Below, in pieces: positions 23,648 to 31,175 of a DNA stretch of 64,000 bases. The position numbers were made by a program, and so were the translations under genes. Location: contig NZ_JARVKY010000017.1 in assembly GCF_029813785.1 (NCBI RefSeq), positions 62,001 through 126,000 of the forward strand, given 5' to 3'. The stretch's first letter is position 1. Each line of letters begins with the position of its first letter. The stretch comes from Streptomyces sp. DH41 (GTDB lineage Bacteria; Actinomycetota; Actinomycetes; Streptomycetales; Streptomycetaceae). The notes under the pieces are model-generated. The model saw only the letters and a program-made list of their open reading frames with translations. It was not told where the DNA came from and ran no database searches.

Positions 23648-24685
23648 CTACGTGTCGGTCGGCGGGGCCTCGGTGAGGCGCACGGTGCTCAGGATCTTCT
23701 GTACCGTCGCCTCCGGGATCTCCTCGTCGACGCCCTTGACGCCGTACAGGTTCCACGTGACGAAGTCGCCCGCGCCGTTCTTGAACGCGAAGGTGGTCGC
23801 CTTGCCCTCGGTGTCGCACTTCCCCTTCTGGGGGGTGCCCTCCGAGTGCGCCGTGATGAGGCTGCCCTCGATGCCGGACGTGGTGGTGTACGCCTTCGGC
23901 TTGCCGTACTTCACGCTCTTCATGTCCGGCTGCGTGTAACCGCCGAAGATCCACCACGGCACCCGCGTCTCGGCCGCATGGTCGGTGTTCTTGGCGCCTT
24001 CCTCACCACGCGTACCGGCGGTGGCGAGGGCGGTGCTCTCCTTGCGGCCGTCCTTGTTCTCGTCGCTCGTGCACCACTCGGACTTCAGATAGGCCGGGGC
24101 TGTGACCGAGGTGCGGCCCAACTTCCCGTCCTTCTCCTCCCACTCGAAGCCGGTGCTCATGTCGACGGTGTCGATCTCCCAGTCGGCGGGCACGTCGAAC
24201 ATGGTGCCGAAGCGCGGGTTGGCGACGACCTTCCAGCCGTCGATGGTCGCCTTCACACCCTCTCCGCCCCGCGGGTTGTCGTCGCCGGACGCGCTCGGGT
24301 CGGTGGACGGGGTCTCGGACTTGTCGGCGGACGCGCTCGCGGACGGCTTCTTGTCCTTGCCGTCGTCCGCCTGGTCGTCCTTGTCACCGCCCAGTACCAG
24401 GAACCCGGTGACACCGGCGGCCACCACCACGGCGAGCGCCGCGACGATCGCGACCACCTTCGTCCGGTTGCCGCCACCGCCGCCGCCCGGAGACGGCTGC
24501 GCGGCCCCGGCGGGCTGCGGAACACCCCACTGAGGCTGCTCGACCGTGCCGGGCTGCTGCTGATAGCCGGGCTGCTGCTGGTAGCCGGGCTGCTGATAGG
24601 GATTCGGCTGTTGGTACCCCGGCTGCTGGTACGGATTGTTCTGCGGGTTCTGCTCGCCCCCGGGCGGCTGCTGTCCTGGCCACAT
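23648..24685 (-). CDS. Pro/Gln-rich single-pass membrane protein, paralogue A
   Basis: 345 residues. Residues 1-70 are a cytoplasmic Pro/Gln/Tyr/Gly-rich tail with repeated NPYQQPGYQQ units; residues about 75-98 are one membrane helix (VVAIVAALAVVVAAGVTGFLVL) preceded by NRTK. Residues 105-140 are Ser/Asp/Lys linker, and about 205 residues of extracytoplasmic domain follow (GWKVVANPRFGTMFDVPADWEIDT, EWCTSDENKDGRKESTALATAGTRG, STVRLTE). Two Cys in that domain may form a disulfide. The start codon lies 8 nt after TAGGGT (leaderless). Clearly homologous to the next gene upstream on this strand. Function unknown; envelope-located. Confidence 0.8.
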   Translation of the reverse strand: MWPGQQPPGGEQNPQNNPYQQPGYQQPNPYQQPGYQQQPGYQQQPGTVEQPQWGVPQPAGAAQPSPGGGGGGNRTKVVAIVAALAVVVAAGVTGFLVLGGDKDDQADDGKDKKPSASASADKSETPSTDPSASGDDNPRGGEGVKATIDGWKVVANPRFGTMFDVPADWEIDTVDMSTGFEWEEKDGKLGRTSVTAPAYLKSEWCTSDENKDGRKESTALATAGTRGEEGAKNTDHAAETRVPWWIFGGYTQPDMKSVKYGKPKAYTTTSGIEGSLITAHSEGTPQKGKCDTEGKATTFAFKNGAGDFVTWNLYGVKGVDEEIPEATVQKILSTVRLTEAPPTDT

Positions 24686-24811
24686 GAGCAGTCACCCTAA
24701 TGCCGCCCCGGACACGATTCGGTCACCGGCCTTTGTCAGGGACGTACCGAAGTCCACGACGCGCGTCCCGGCGGCGGCACTTGGGCTTTCCGCAATCCGC
24801 AGGCCGGTGCC

Positions 24812-25753
24812 TCAGGAATCCGCCGGCGTGAACTCCCTGACCGTGGCGAGGATCTTCTGGACGGCGGCGTCCGGTACCTCGTCGTCGACGTCCGCGGCGC
24901 CGAAGAACGACCAGGAGACGAGGTCACCGTCGGCGTTCTTGAAGGCGAAGGTCGTCGCCTTGCCGTCCACGTCGCACTTGTCCTTCTTCTCGACCCCGGA
25001 CGACCGGGAGGTGGCGACGCTGCCCTCGATGCCGGAGGCGGTGGTGAAGGAGGTCACCGGCCCCGTCGAGACCTTGTCCCGGTCCGGCTGGGTGAAGCCC
25101 CCGTACACCCAGGCCGCCGAGTCGGCCCGGGCGATCTCCTCGGTGTTCCGCGCGCCCTTGTTGCCGCGGCTGCCCGCGCTGGCCAGGGGCGTGTGGTCGA
25201 CCGAGCCGTCCCGGTCGTCGTCCGTCGCACACCACTTCTCCTTGAGGACGGCCGGGGCCCTCATGGCGACCAGGGGCTTCTCCTCGGGGTCGTCGTCCTC
25301 CGCGACGTACGTGACCCAGTCGGGCGACTGCCGCATCCAGGTGGCCGGTACGTCGAAGGCGATCCCGATGTCGGGGTTGGCCACGACGTTCCAGCCCTCG
25401 ACGGTCGGCTTCGGGCCGTCCTCCCCGTTCCGCGGGTTGTCGGCGACCGGCGCGGTCGTCGAGGCGGCGGTGGGGCCGGGCCCGGCCCCGTCGTCCTCGC
25501 CGCCGCCCAGCAGGAAGACCCCGGTCACGGCGGCGGCCACCACGACGGCCGAGGCGGCGACGATCGCCACCACCTTCGTACGGCCCCCAGGACCCCGGCC
25601 GGGGGGCGGGGCGGCCGTGACCGTGGGGGCGTTCCACGGGGCGTGCGGCTGCTGCCCGGCGTGCGGCTGGTGCTGCTGGTAGCCAGGCTGCTGGTACGGG
25701 TTGGGCTGCTGGGGGTTCGGCCCGCCGGGGGGCGACTGCTCTCCTGGCCACAT
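24812..25753 (-). CDS. Pro/Gln-rich single-pass membrane protein, paralogue B
   Basis: 313 residues from ATG 25753 (MWPGEQSPPGG); the longer frame from 25777 is rejected because paralogue A starts with the same MWPG. Same architecture: Pro/Gln-rich tail with NPYQQPGYQQ, basic GRTK, one membrane helix (VVAIVAASAVVVAAAVTGVFLLGGG), short linker and about 200-residue outer domain with matching blocks (GWNVVANPDIGIAFDVPATW, EKWCATDDDRDGSVDHTPLASAGSRG, KCDVDGKATTFAFKNADGD). Identity between the two outer domains looks near 40-50%, so the duplication is old. Divergent from the hot-dog protein at 25824. Function unknown. Confidence 0.8.
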   Translation of the reverse strand: MWPGEQSPPGGPNPQQPNPYQQPGYQQHQPHAGQQPHAPWNAPTVTAAPPPGRGPGGRTKVVAIVAASAVVVAAAVTGVFLLGGGEDDGAGPGPTAASTTAPVADNPRNGEDGPKPTVEGWNVVANPDIGIAFDVPATWMRQSPDWVTYVAEDDDPEEKPLVAMRAPAVLKEKWCATDDDRDGSVDHTPLASAGSRGNKGARNTEEIARADSAAWVYGGFTQPDRDKVSTGPVTSFTTASGIEGSVATSRSSGVEKKDKCDVDGKATTFAFKNADGDLVSWSFFGAADVDDEVPDAAVQKILATVREFTPADS

Positions 25754-25811
25754 GGGCGAAAAGCATACGACGATCATCGCGGATGCCTGGCCCCTGGATG
25801 CTACTCATGGG

Positions 25812-25817
25812 TAACCT
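25812..25817 (+). promoter_or_regulatory. -10 box of a probable leaderless transcript
   Basis: TAACCT ends 6 nt before ATG 25824 and no purine-rich site precedes the ATG. Confidence 0.4.
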
Positions 25818-25823
25818 GCCTCC

Positions 25824-26276
25824 ATGAGCGCAGATCAGATGTCGATCGGCGAGTTGCTCGCCGCCACGGTGCCGATGGTCCGGACCCTGAACCTCGAGTA
25901 CCTGGAGACCACTCCGGAGAAGGCCGTACTGGCCCTTCCGGACCAGAACGAGTACCGCAACCACGTCGGCGGTCCGCACGCCGGCGCCATGTTCACGCTG
26001 GGCGAGTCGGCGAGCGGAGCGATCGTGCTGGCCGCGTTCGGCGACCAGCTCTCCCGGGCGGTGCCGCTGCCGGTCTCCGCGGAGATCGCCTTCAAGAAGA
26101 TCGCGCTCGGCCCGGTCACGGCCACCGCGACACTCGGCCGCCCCGTCGCCGAGGTCGTCGCGGAACTGGACGCCGGCAGCCGCCCCGAGTTCCCGGTGAG
26201 CGTCGCCATCCGGCGCGAGGACGGCGCGGTCACCGGTGAGATGTCCGTCATATGGACCCTGCGTCCCAACAGCTGA
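25824..26276 (+). CDS. Hot-dog-fold thioesterase-like protein (DUF4442 type)
   Basis: 150 residues. Hot-dog pattern: NEYRNHVGGPHAGAMFTLGESASGAIVLAAFG near residue 45 (the N-x-x-G-x-x-H-x-G-x-x segment with the central helix), then PLPVSAEIAFKKIALGPVTATATLG and a long strand PEFPVSVAIRREDGAVTGEMSVIWTLR. Related proteins hydrolyse or merely bind acyl-CoA; the Asn/His of PaaI-type thioesterases is only partly conserved, so catalysis is plausible but not assured. Followed by a very stable hairpin at 26295-26333. Confidence 0.78.
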   Translation: MSADQMSIGELLAATVPMVRTLNLEYLETTPEKAVLALPDQNEYRNHVGGPHAGAMFTLGESASGAIVLAAFGDQLSRAVPLPVSAEIAFKKIALGPVTATATLGRPVAEVVAELDAGSRPEFPVSVAIRREDGAVTGEMSVIWTLRPNS

Positions 26277-26294
26277 CGTCGGCCGAGCCGGTAG

Positions 26295-26333
26295 GCTTCC
26301 CGGGTGCGCCTCGACGAGGCGCACCCGGGAAGC
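26295..26333. terminator. Perfect 18-bp hairpin (terminator)
   Basis: Arms 26295-26312 and 26316-26333 are perfectly complementary with a GAC loop; the left arm begins GCTTCCCGGGTGCG. It lies 18 bp after the hot-dog gene and 63 bp before the DedA start. Confidence 0.8.
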
Positions 26334-26396
26334 GGACAGGACAGACGCTGGGCCCACCCGGAACGCAGCGGAAACGCGAACTCGGAGGGTCCGGTC

Positions 26397-27041
26397 TTGC
26401 ACGTCCAGGAGTGGCTCGACACGGTGCCCGCGGCGGCCGTCTACGCCGTCGTCGGACTGGTCATCGGTCTGGAGAGCCTGGGCATCCCGTTGCCGGGCGA
26501 GATCATCCTGGTCTCGGCGGCCCTGCTCTCCTCCCAGCACGGCGGCATCGACCCGCTGGTCCTGGGCGCCTGCGCGAGCGCGGGCGCGGTGATCGGCGAC
26601 TCCATCGGGTACGCCGTCGGCCGCAAGGGAGGCCGGCCGCTGCTGGCCTGGCTGGGCAGGAAGTTCCCCAGGCACTTCGGCGAGGGGCACATCGCCACCG
26701 CCGAGCGGTCCTTCCAGAAGTGGGGCATGTGGGCCGTCTTCTTCGGCCGCTTCGTCGCCCTGCTGCGCATCTTCGCGGGTCCGCTGGCCGGCGTGCTGCG
26801 GATGCCGTACTGGAAGTTCCTGATCGCCAACGTCCTCGGCGGCATCGTCTGGGCGGGCGGCACCACCGCCGTCATCTACTACGTCGGCGTCGTCGCCGAG
26901 TCCTGGCTCAAGCGCTTCTCGTGGCTGGGCCTGGTGGTGGCGGTCGCCCTGGGCATCGCGTCGATGCTGATCGTCAAGCGCAAGGCCGGCAAGGCCGGCG
27001 AGGCCCGGGCGGCAGCCCAGTCGGCGACCGCCGGGGAGTGA
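26397..27041 (+). CDS. DedA-family membrane protein
   Basis: 214 residues if TTG 26397 is the start, which stands 8 nt after GGAGGG; in-frame codons further upstream run through the hairpin at 26295 and are rejected. DedA motifs: IGLESLGIPLPGEIILVSAALLSS near residue 20 (the E-x-x-x-P-x-P-G-E loop), GDSIGYAVGRKGGRP near 65, ERSFQKWGMWAVFFGRFVALLRIFAGPLAG near 105 (the F-x-x-R-x-x-P/R-G motif) and five to six hydrophobic segments. DedA proteins contribute to membrane lipid homeostasis, proton-motive force and, for some, undecaprenyl-phosphate flipping. The Lys/Ala-rich tail is cytoplasmic. Confidence 0.9.
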   Translation: MHVQEWLDTVPAAAVYAVVGLVIGLESLGIPLPGEIILVSAALLSSQHGGIDPLVLGACASAGAVIGDSIGYAVGRKGGRPLLAWLGRKFPRHFGEGHIATAERSFQKWGMWAVFFGRFVALLRIFAGPLAGVLRMPYWKFLIANVLGGIVWAGGTTAVIYYVGVVAESWLKRFSWLGLVVAVALGIASMLIVKRKAGKAGEARAAAQSATAGE

Positions 27042-27137
27042 AGCGCCCTGTGAGGGGCGCGGGGCCGGCACACTCCGAGGCTCCGCCACGGGCGTGAGCG
27101 ACCCGCGCACCCCACGGACGGCGACCATGGACGGCCC

Positions 27138-27281
27138 CGGACGGCGACCGTGCGCGACCCCCGGACGGCGACGGTGCGCGACCCCCGGACGGCGACGGTG
27201 CGCGACCCCCGGACGGCGACGGTGCGCGACCCCCGGACGGCGACGGTGCGCGACCCCCGGACGGCGGCCACGCGCGACCTG
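27138..27281. repeat. 24-bp tandem repeat array (six units)
   Basis: Units begin at 27138, 27162, 27186, 27210, 27234 and 27258. The four units 27162-27257 are identical (start CGGACGGCGACGG, end TGCGCGACCCC); the first differs by one base and the last by several; a degenerate 23-bp unit precedes at 27115. It fills the gap between convergent dedA and the gamma-carbonic-anhydrase gene. No spacers, so not CRISPR. Because 24 is divisible by three, it produces spurious repetitive reading frames on both strands. Confidence 0.9.
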
Positions 27282-27292
27282 CGGACGGTCTC

Positions 27293-27829
27293 CTACAGAA
27301 CCTCTCCGAGCGCACCCCGGTGCTCCGTCGCCAGCGCCGCGTACATCGTCCCGTTCAGCGTGACCCCCTGACGCTCCTCCTCCGTCAGCTCCCGCTTCAC
27401 CTTCGCCGGCACCCCCGCGACCAGCGAGCCCGGCGGCACCCGCATCCCCTGCGGGACCAGCGCCTGGGCCGCGACCAGGGAGCCGGCGCCGATCACCGCG
27501 CCGTTGAGGACCGTGGCGCCCATGCCGATCAGGCAGTCGTCCTCGACGGTCGCGCCGTGCACCACGGCGTTGTGCCCGATGGAGACGCGTTCGCCGACGG
27601 TGACGGGGAAGCCCGGGTCGGCGTGGAGCGTGCAGTTGTCCTGGACGTTGCTGCTCGCGCCGACGGAGATCCGCTCGACGTCGCCGCGCAGCACCGCGCC
27701 GTACCAGACGCTCGCCCCCGCGTGCAGCGTCACGTCCCCGATGACCGAGGACGTCGGCGCCACGAAGGCCTCCGCGTCCACCTTCGGATCCCTGCCGCCG
27801 ATGCCCGTGATCAGCGCCTTCTGCGTCAT
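27293..27829 (-). CDS. Gamma-carbonic-anhydrase-like hexapeptide protein
   Basis: 178 residues from ATG 27829 behind GGAGG. Left-handed beta-helix (hexapeptide) repeats run from about residue 20 to 135. The three zinc-ligand histidines of the gamma class are visible in CTLHADPG, SIGHNAVV and VVHGATV. C-terminal helix RELTEEERQGVTLNGTMY. Family members include Cam/CamH, YrdA, CaiE and PaaY; carbonic anhydrase activity is plausible but many relatives are thioesterases or uncharacterised. Confidence 0.87.
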   Translation of the reverse strand: MTQKALITGIGGRDPKVDAEAFVAPTSSVIGDVTLHAGASVWYGAVLRGDVERISVGASSNVQDNCTLHADPGFPVTVGERVSIGHNAVVHGATVEDDCLIGMGATVLNGAVIGAGSLVAAQALVPQGMRVPPGSLVAGVPAKVKRELTEEERQGVTLNGTMYAALATEHRGALGEVL

Positions 27830-27924
27830 CTTCGCCTCCTGCTCGGGTGATCTACGGCACCGTACGCCACCCGGTGGGGTGAAGATCACAGACCTCCGTA
27901 GTCATGGCCCTACCGCACGCCGAC

Positions 27925-27930
27925 TACCGT
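27925..27930 (+). promoter_or_regulatory. -10 box of a probable leaderless transcript
   Basis: TACCGT ends 6 nt before GTG 27937; no ribosome-binding site is visible. Confidence 0.4.
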
Positions 27931-27936
27931 GAGCGA

Positions 27937-28740
27937 GTGCCGAAGCGCAAGAACACCCACCCGTCCTGGCGGAGCCGCCTCGCGCAGCGGGCCGTCCACG
28001 CGGGCTGGGCCTGGGTGCAGCGCACCGGCTCCGTCACCGCCGCACACCCCGGACGCTTCCGCTTCGGCGCGCTGGGCACGGGCACCCGGCTCGCCTTCCC
28101 GCTCGGCACCGTCTTCGGAGAGCCCTGGATCCATGTCGGCGCCCACTGCATCATCGGCGAGCAGGTCACCCTGACCGCCGGGCTCATGCCCGACCTGGAC
28201 CTCGGCCCCGAGCCGATCCTGCGCATCGGCGACGGTGTGGTCCTCGGCCGCGGCAGCCATGTCATCGCGGACACCACGGTCACCATCGGCAGCGACTGCT
28301 ACTTCGGACCGTACGTCTACGTCACCTCCACCAACCACTCCTACGACGACCCGCACCAGCCCATCGGCAAGCAGTGGCCCCGGATGGACCCGGTGGAGAT
28401 CGGCTCCGGCTGCTGGATCGGCACCGGCGCGGTGATCCTGCCCGGCGCCCGGATCGGGCGGAACGTGGTGGTCGCCGCCGGTGCCGTGGTCCGGGGCACG
28501 GTCCCCGACCACGCCGTGGTGGCGGGCGCGCCCGCCCGCGTCGTACGGCGCTGGACGGCCGACGAGGGCTGGCAGCCGCCGCTGCGGACCCCGGCTCCGG
28601 TCCCGATACCCGACGGGGTCACGCCGGGACAGCTGCGCGCGCTGTCGGAGCTGGACGACGAGGCGGTGGCCCGGCTGGCCGAGCTGGACGGCGAGGCGGG
28701 AGCCGCGGGCAGGCTCGCGGAGCCGGCCGCCGAGAGCTGA
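27937..28740 (+). CDS. Hexapeptide-repeat acyltransferase (maltose/serine acetyltransferase-like)
   Basis: 267 residues from GTG 27937; an ATG at 27904 would add 11 residues. An amphipathic basic N-terminal helix (WRSRLAQRAVHAGWAWVQR) precedes left-handed beta-helix repeats from about residue 55 (IHVGAHCIIGEQVTL, LRIGDGVVLGRGSHVIADTTVTIGSD) with the catalytic-type His in TSTNHSYDDP near 128, then VEIGSGCWIGTGAVILPGARIGRN and GAPARVVRRW. This is the xenobiotic/maltose/serine acetyltransferase class that uses acetyl-CoA. The 60-residue C-terminal extension (DGVTPGQLRALSELDDEAVARLAELDGE) is helical and unusual. Acceptor unknown. Confidence 0.82.
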   Translation: MPKRKNTHPSWRSRLAQRAVHAGWAWVQRTGSVTAAHPGRFRFGALGTGTRLAFPLGTVFGEPWIHVGAHCIIGEQVTLTAGLMPDLDLGPEPILRIGDGVVLGRGSHVIADTTVTIGSDCYFGPYVYVTSTNHSYDDPHQPIGKQWPRMDPVEIGSGCWIGTGAVILPGARIGRNVVVAAGAVVRGTVPDHAVVAGAPARVVRRWTADEGWQPPLRTPAPVPIPDGVTPGQLRALSELDDEAVARLAELDGEAGAAGRLAEPAAES

Positions 28741-28859
28741 ACGTCCGGACGCCTCGGCCCGTCGCGGGGAGCGGCGTGCACACCGGGGAGACCCGCGGGC
28801 CCGCCCGCCGCCCGCCGTCCGCACCTCGTACGGCCGTTCAGCGCGCCGTCCGCTGTTGC

Positions 28860-28865
28860 TAGCGT
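28860..28865 (+). promoter_or_regulatory. -10 box of a leaderless transcript
   Basis: TAGCGT ends exactly 6 nt before ATG 28872, placing transcription start on the A of the start codon. Confidence 0.5.
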
Positions 28866-28871
28866 GCCGCC

Positions 28872-29429
28872 ATGCACGCACCCATCGGCAACTTCGACAA
28901 CGCCACGCCCGCCCCGGAAAGCCTCGACGAGCTGACCCGCCCGGTCGCCGACGCCGTACGCCACTGGAGCGGCAGCGTCCCCGCCGACCAGATCGTCTAC
29001 GTCGACACCGAACCGGAGTGGGCCGACACCGCCACCTTCGTCGAGCACTACGGCCGTGAGCTGCTCGAACAGTCCGCCAACTGCGTCGTGGTCACCGGCA
29101 AGCGGGGCGGCGGCGCGACTCTGGCCGCCTGCGTGGTGCTCTCCACCACCCGGGTCGACGTCAACGGTGTCGTACGCCGTCACCTGGGCGCCCGCAAGGC
29201 CTCCTTCGCGTCCATGGACACGGCGACCGGTGAGACCGGCATGGAGTACGGCGGCATCACCCCGGTCGGCCTGCCCGGCGACTGGCCCGTGCTCGTGGAC
29301 TCGGCCGTCATCGACCTGCCGTACGTCCTCGTCGGCAGCGGACGCCGGCGCGGCAAACTGCTGGTGCCGGGCAAGGCCTTCGCACAACTGCCGGGAGCCG
29401 TGGTCCTGGACGGGCTGGGCGTCGCCTGA
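28872..29429 (+). CDS. YbaK/EbsC-family aminoacyl-tRNA deacylase-like protein
   Basis: 185 residues. YbaK/ProX fold: ESLDELTRPVADAVRHW near the start, ELLEQSANCVVVTGKRGGGATLAACVVLSTTRVDVNGVVRRHLGARKASFAS in the centre (the conserved Lys in RKASFA contacts the tRNA CCA end) and GMEYGGITPVGLPGDWPVLVDS (the catalytic G-x-x-P loop). These free-standing domains hydrolyse mischarged aminoacyl-tRNA, for example Cys-tRNA(Pro). The conserved GGITPxGLP segment supports activity; substrate identity cannot be assigned. It converges on the CDF transporter gene with only 3 bp between the stops. Confidence 0.88.
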   Translation: MHAPIGNFDNATPAPESLDELTRPVADAVRHWSGSVPADQIVYVDTEPEWADTATFVEHYGRELLEQSANCVVVTGKRGGGATLAACVVLSTTRVDVNGVVRRHLGARKASFASMDTATGETGMEYGGITPVGLPGDWPVLVDSAVIDLPYVLVGSGRRRGKLLVPGKAFAQLPGAVVLDGLGVA

Positions 29430-29432
29430 CCT

Positions 29433-30509
29433 TCACGCGGTGGCGTGGTGGGCCAGCCCGAGATGCGGGTCCGCCTCGCCCGGAGCCGGTGCCGGGTCGG
29501 CGTGGACCAGGGCGGCGGTGAGGCGCGGCACCGCGTGCAGCAGGGCGTGCTCGGCCTCGACGGCGATGCGGTGGGCCTGGCGGACCGTCACCTCGCCGTC
29601 CACCACCAGGGCCACCTCGGCGCGCAGCCGGTGCCCGATCCAGCGCAGCCGCAGCTCACCCACCCCGCACACGCCGGGCACCTCGCGCAGTACGCGCTCG
29701 GCCCGGTCCACCAGCGCCGGATCGACGGCGTCCATCAGGCGCCGGAACACCTCGCGCGCCGCGTCCCGCAGCACCAGCACGATCGCGGCCGTGATCGCCA
29801 GGCCCACGAGCGGGTCGGCGAGTCGCCACCCCAGCGCCGCGCCTCCGGCGCCCAGCAGGACGGCCAGTGACGTGTAGCCGTCCGTACGGGCGTGCAGTCC
29901 GTCGGCGACCAGTGCGGCGGAGCCGATCTCCCGGCCCGCGCGGATCCGGTAGCGGGCCACCCACTCGTTGCCGGCGAAGCCCACCACGGCGGCCACGGCG
30001 ACCGCCGGTACGTGTGAGACCGGGCGCGGGTCGAGCAGCCGGTCCACCGCCGTCCACGCCGCGAGGACCGCCGACGCGGCGATCGTCAGAACGATCACGA
30101 CGCCTGCCAGGTCCTCCGCACGCCCGTAGCCGTAGGTGAAGCGCCGGGTGGCCGCGCGCCGGCCCAGGACGAAGGCGATGCCCAGCGGTACGGCGGTCAG
30201 CGCGTCCGCGGTGTTGTGCACCGTGTCGCCCAGCAGCGCCACCGACCCGGAGACCAGCACCACGGCCGCCTGCGCCGCCGCCGTCGCGCCGAGCACCGCC
30301 AGCGACACCCACAGCGCGCGCAGTCCGCGGGCCGAGGACTCCAGGGCGGGGTCCAGCTTGTCGGCACTCTCGTGGGAGTGCGGGGTGAGGCGGTGCGCCA
30401 GACGGTGCCACGGGCCGGCGGGGGAGTGGCGGCCGGGGGCGTGCTCGCCGTCGTGGGGAGGGTGAGGACGAGGGCGAGGGCGATGGTGATGCCGGTGCGG
30501 GTCGCTCAC
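29433..30509 (-). CDS. CDF-family divalent-metal efflux protein (zinc-type)
   Basis: 358 residues from GTG 30509. A His-rich cytoplasmic N-terminus (DPHRHHHRPRPRPHPPHDGEHAPGRH) precedes six transmembrane segments. The metal-site motifs HNTADAL (HxxxD, TM2) and HARTDGY (HxxxD, TM5) match zinc-transporting CDF proteins. A C-terminal cytoplasmic metallochaperone-like domain (VPGVCGVGELRLRWIGHRLRAEVALVVDGE, then QAHRIAVEAEHAL) follows. It exports Zn2+ (or Cd2+/Co2+) by proton antiport. The divergent ArsR-family gene at 30628 is the likely sensor. Confidence 0.92.
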   Translation of the reverse strand: MSDPHRHHHRPRPRPHPPHDGEHAPGRHSPAGPWHRLAHRLTPHSHESADKLDPALESSARGLRALWVSLAVLGATAAAQAAVVLVSGSVALLGDTVHNTADALTAVPLGIAFVLGRRAATRRFTYGYGRAEDLAGVVIVLTIAASAVLAAWTAVDRLLDPRPVSHVPAVAVAAVVGFAGNEWVARYRIRAGREIGSAALVADGLHARTDGYTSLAVLLGAGGAALGWRLADPLVGLAITAAIVLVLRDAAREVFRRLMDAVDPALVDRAERVLREVPGVCGVGELRLRWIGHRLRAEVALVVDGEVTVRQAHRIAVEAEHALLHAVPRLTAALVHADPAPAPGEADPHLGLAHHATA

Positions 30510-30592
30510 GGGGTGCCCCTTCCGGTGTTTCAGCGCGGGTTGCGACGCGGTGGGCCGGTGCGGTGTTCCGGGCCGGTCTTCCTGTGCGTCGG

Positions 30593-30637
30593 TGGACGCC
30601 CGGCGTCCGTCAGGCCATTATGTGCGTATGAGCGCAC
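30593..30637 (+). promoter_or_regulatory. Promoter and operator of the ArsR-type regulator
   Basis: TGGACG (30593-30598), 17-bp spacer, CATTAT (30616-30621), then ATG at 30628: a leaderless promoter. An inverted repeat GTGCG (30622-30626) / CGCAC (30633-30637) spans the start codon, where a bound ArsR dimer would stop initiation. The opposite-strand promoter of the CDF gene should lie in 30510-30600. Confidence 0.6.
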
Positions 30638-30987
30638 GCATGCACCTGTCACCTGCGGACGATGCGCACCCGCGCACGCCGGGCGAGGAGCAGTTCGCGC
30701 TCGCCGCCGAGGTCCTCGCCCTGCTCGGGGACCGTACTCGCCTGACCCTGCTGCACGCCCTGACCGGTGGCGAGGCCGACGTCTCCACCCTCACCGAGGC
30801 CTGCGGAGCGGCCCGGCCCGCGGTCAGTCAGCATCTGGCCCGGCTGCGGCTCGCGGGGCTGGTGAGCACCCGCAAGGAGGGGCGCCGGGTGGTGTACGCG
30901 CTGCGTGACGGGCATCTGCGCCGTCTGGTCGACGAGGCGCTGAACGTGGCCGACCACCGGCTCGGCGACCGGCCGCTCCACGACTGA
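30628..30987 (+). CDS. ArsR/SmtB-family metal-sensing repressor
   Basis: 119 residues from ATG 30628. Winged helix: EVLALLGDRTRLTLLHALTGGEADVSTLTEACGAARPAVSQHLARLRLAGLVSTRKEGRRVVYALRDG. No CxC in the recognition region, so not arsenic/cadmium alpha3 type. The last helix, DGHLRRLVDEALNVADHRLG, keeps Asp-x-His and a distal His of the alpha5 metal site found in SmtB/NmtR/CzrA, but a position I would expect to be His is Val; the N-terminal MSARMH could supply a ligand as in NmtR. Likely senses Zn, Ni or Co and controls the divergent CDF exporter. Confidence 0.88.
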   Translation: MSARMHLSPADDAHPRTPGEEQFALAAEVLALLGDRTRLTLLHALTGGEADVSTLTEACGAARPAVSQHLARLRLAGLVSTRKEGRRVVYALRDGHLRRLVDEALNVADHRLGDRPLHD

Positions 30988-31105
30988 GCGGGATTCCTCG
31001 GCCGAAGGACGGCCACACCTGCTCGAGCAGGGTGTCGGCGGTGTGCGGGAACGGTCCGCGCGGCGCCGTGCGGAAAACCCCTGGCAGCCCGAGGACGGGC
31101 GCCGC

Positions 31106-31111
31106 TATGCT
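31106..31111 (+). promoter_or_regulatory. -10 box upstream of the small coupled ORF
   Basis: TATGCT ends 7 nt before ATG 31119, consistent with leaderless expression of the 18-residue ORF and then the MoxR-type gene unit. Confidence 0.4.
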
Positions 31112-31118
31112 CCCCGCG

Positions 31119-31175
31119 ATGACTACTCCTTCTGTCGGCAGAATGGGGGACCCGTCCGCGCAAGGTGAGTGCTGA
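31119..31175 (+). CDS. Putative 18-aa leader ORF coupled to the MoxR unit
   Basis: ATG 31119 follows a -10-like TATGCT by 7 nt and reads MTTPSVGRMGDPSAQGEC before TGA at 31173-31175, whose last base is the first base of the next gene's ATG (TGATG). The arrangement fits translational coupling: ribosomes ending here would restart on the 492-residue protein, helped by AAGGTGAG inside the small ORF. It may regulate translation or be a chance frame; conservation would decide. Confidence 0.4.
   Translation: MTTPSVGRMGDPSAQGEC

Noticed and set aside
27138..27281. CRISPR array
   Set aside because: Units are contiguous with no spacers and there are no cas genes in the window.
27099..27371. Repetitive reading frames on both strands over the 24-bp array
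   Set aside because: The array length is divisible by three, so every frame is open; no start context and no family.
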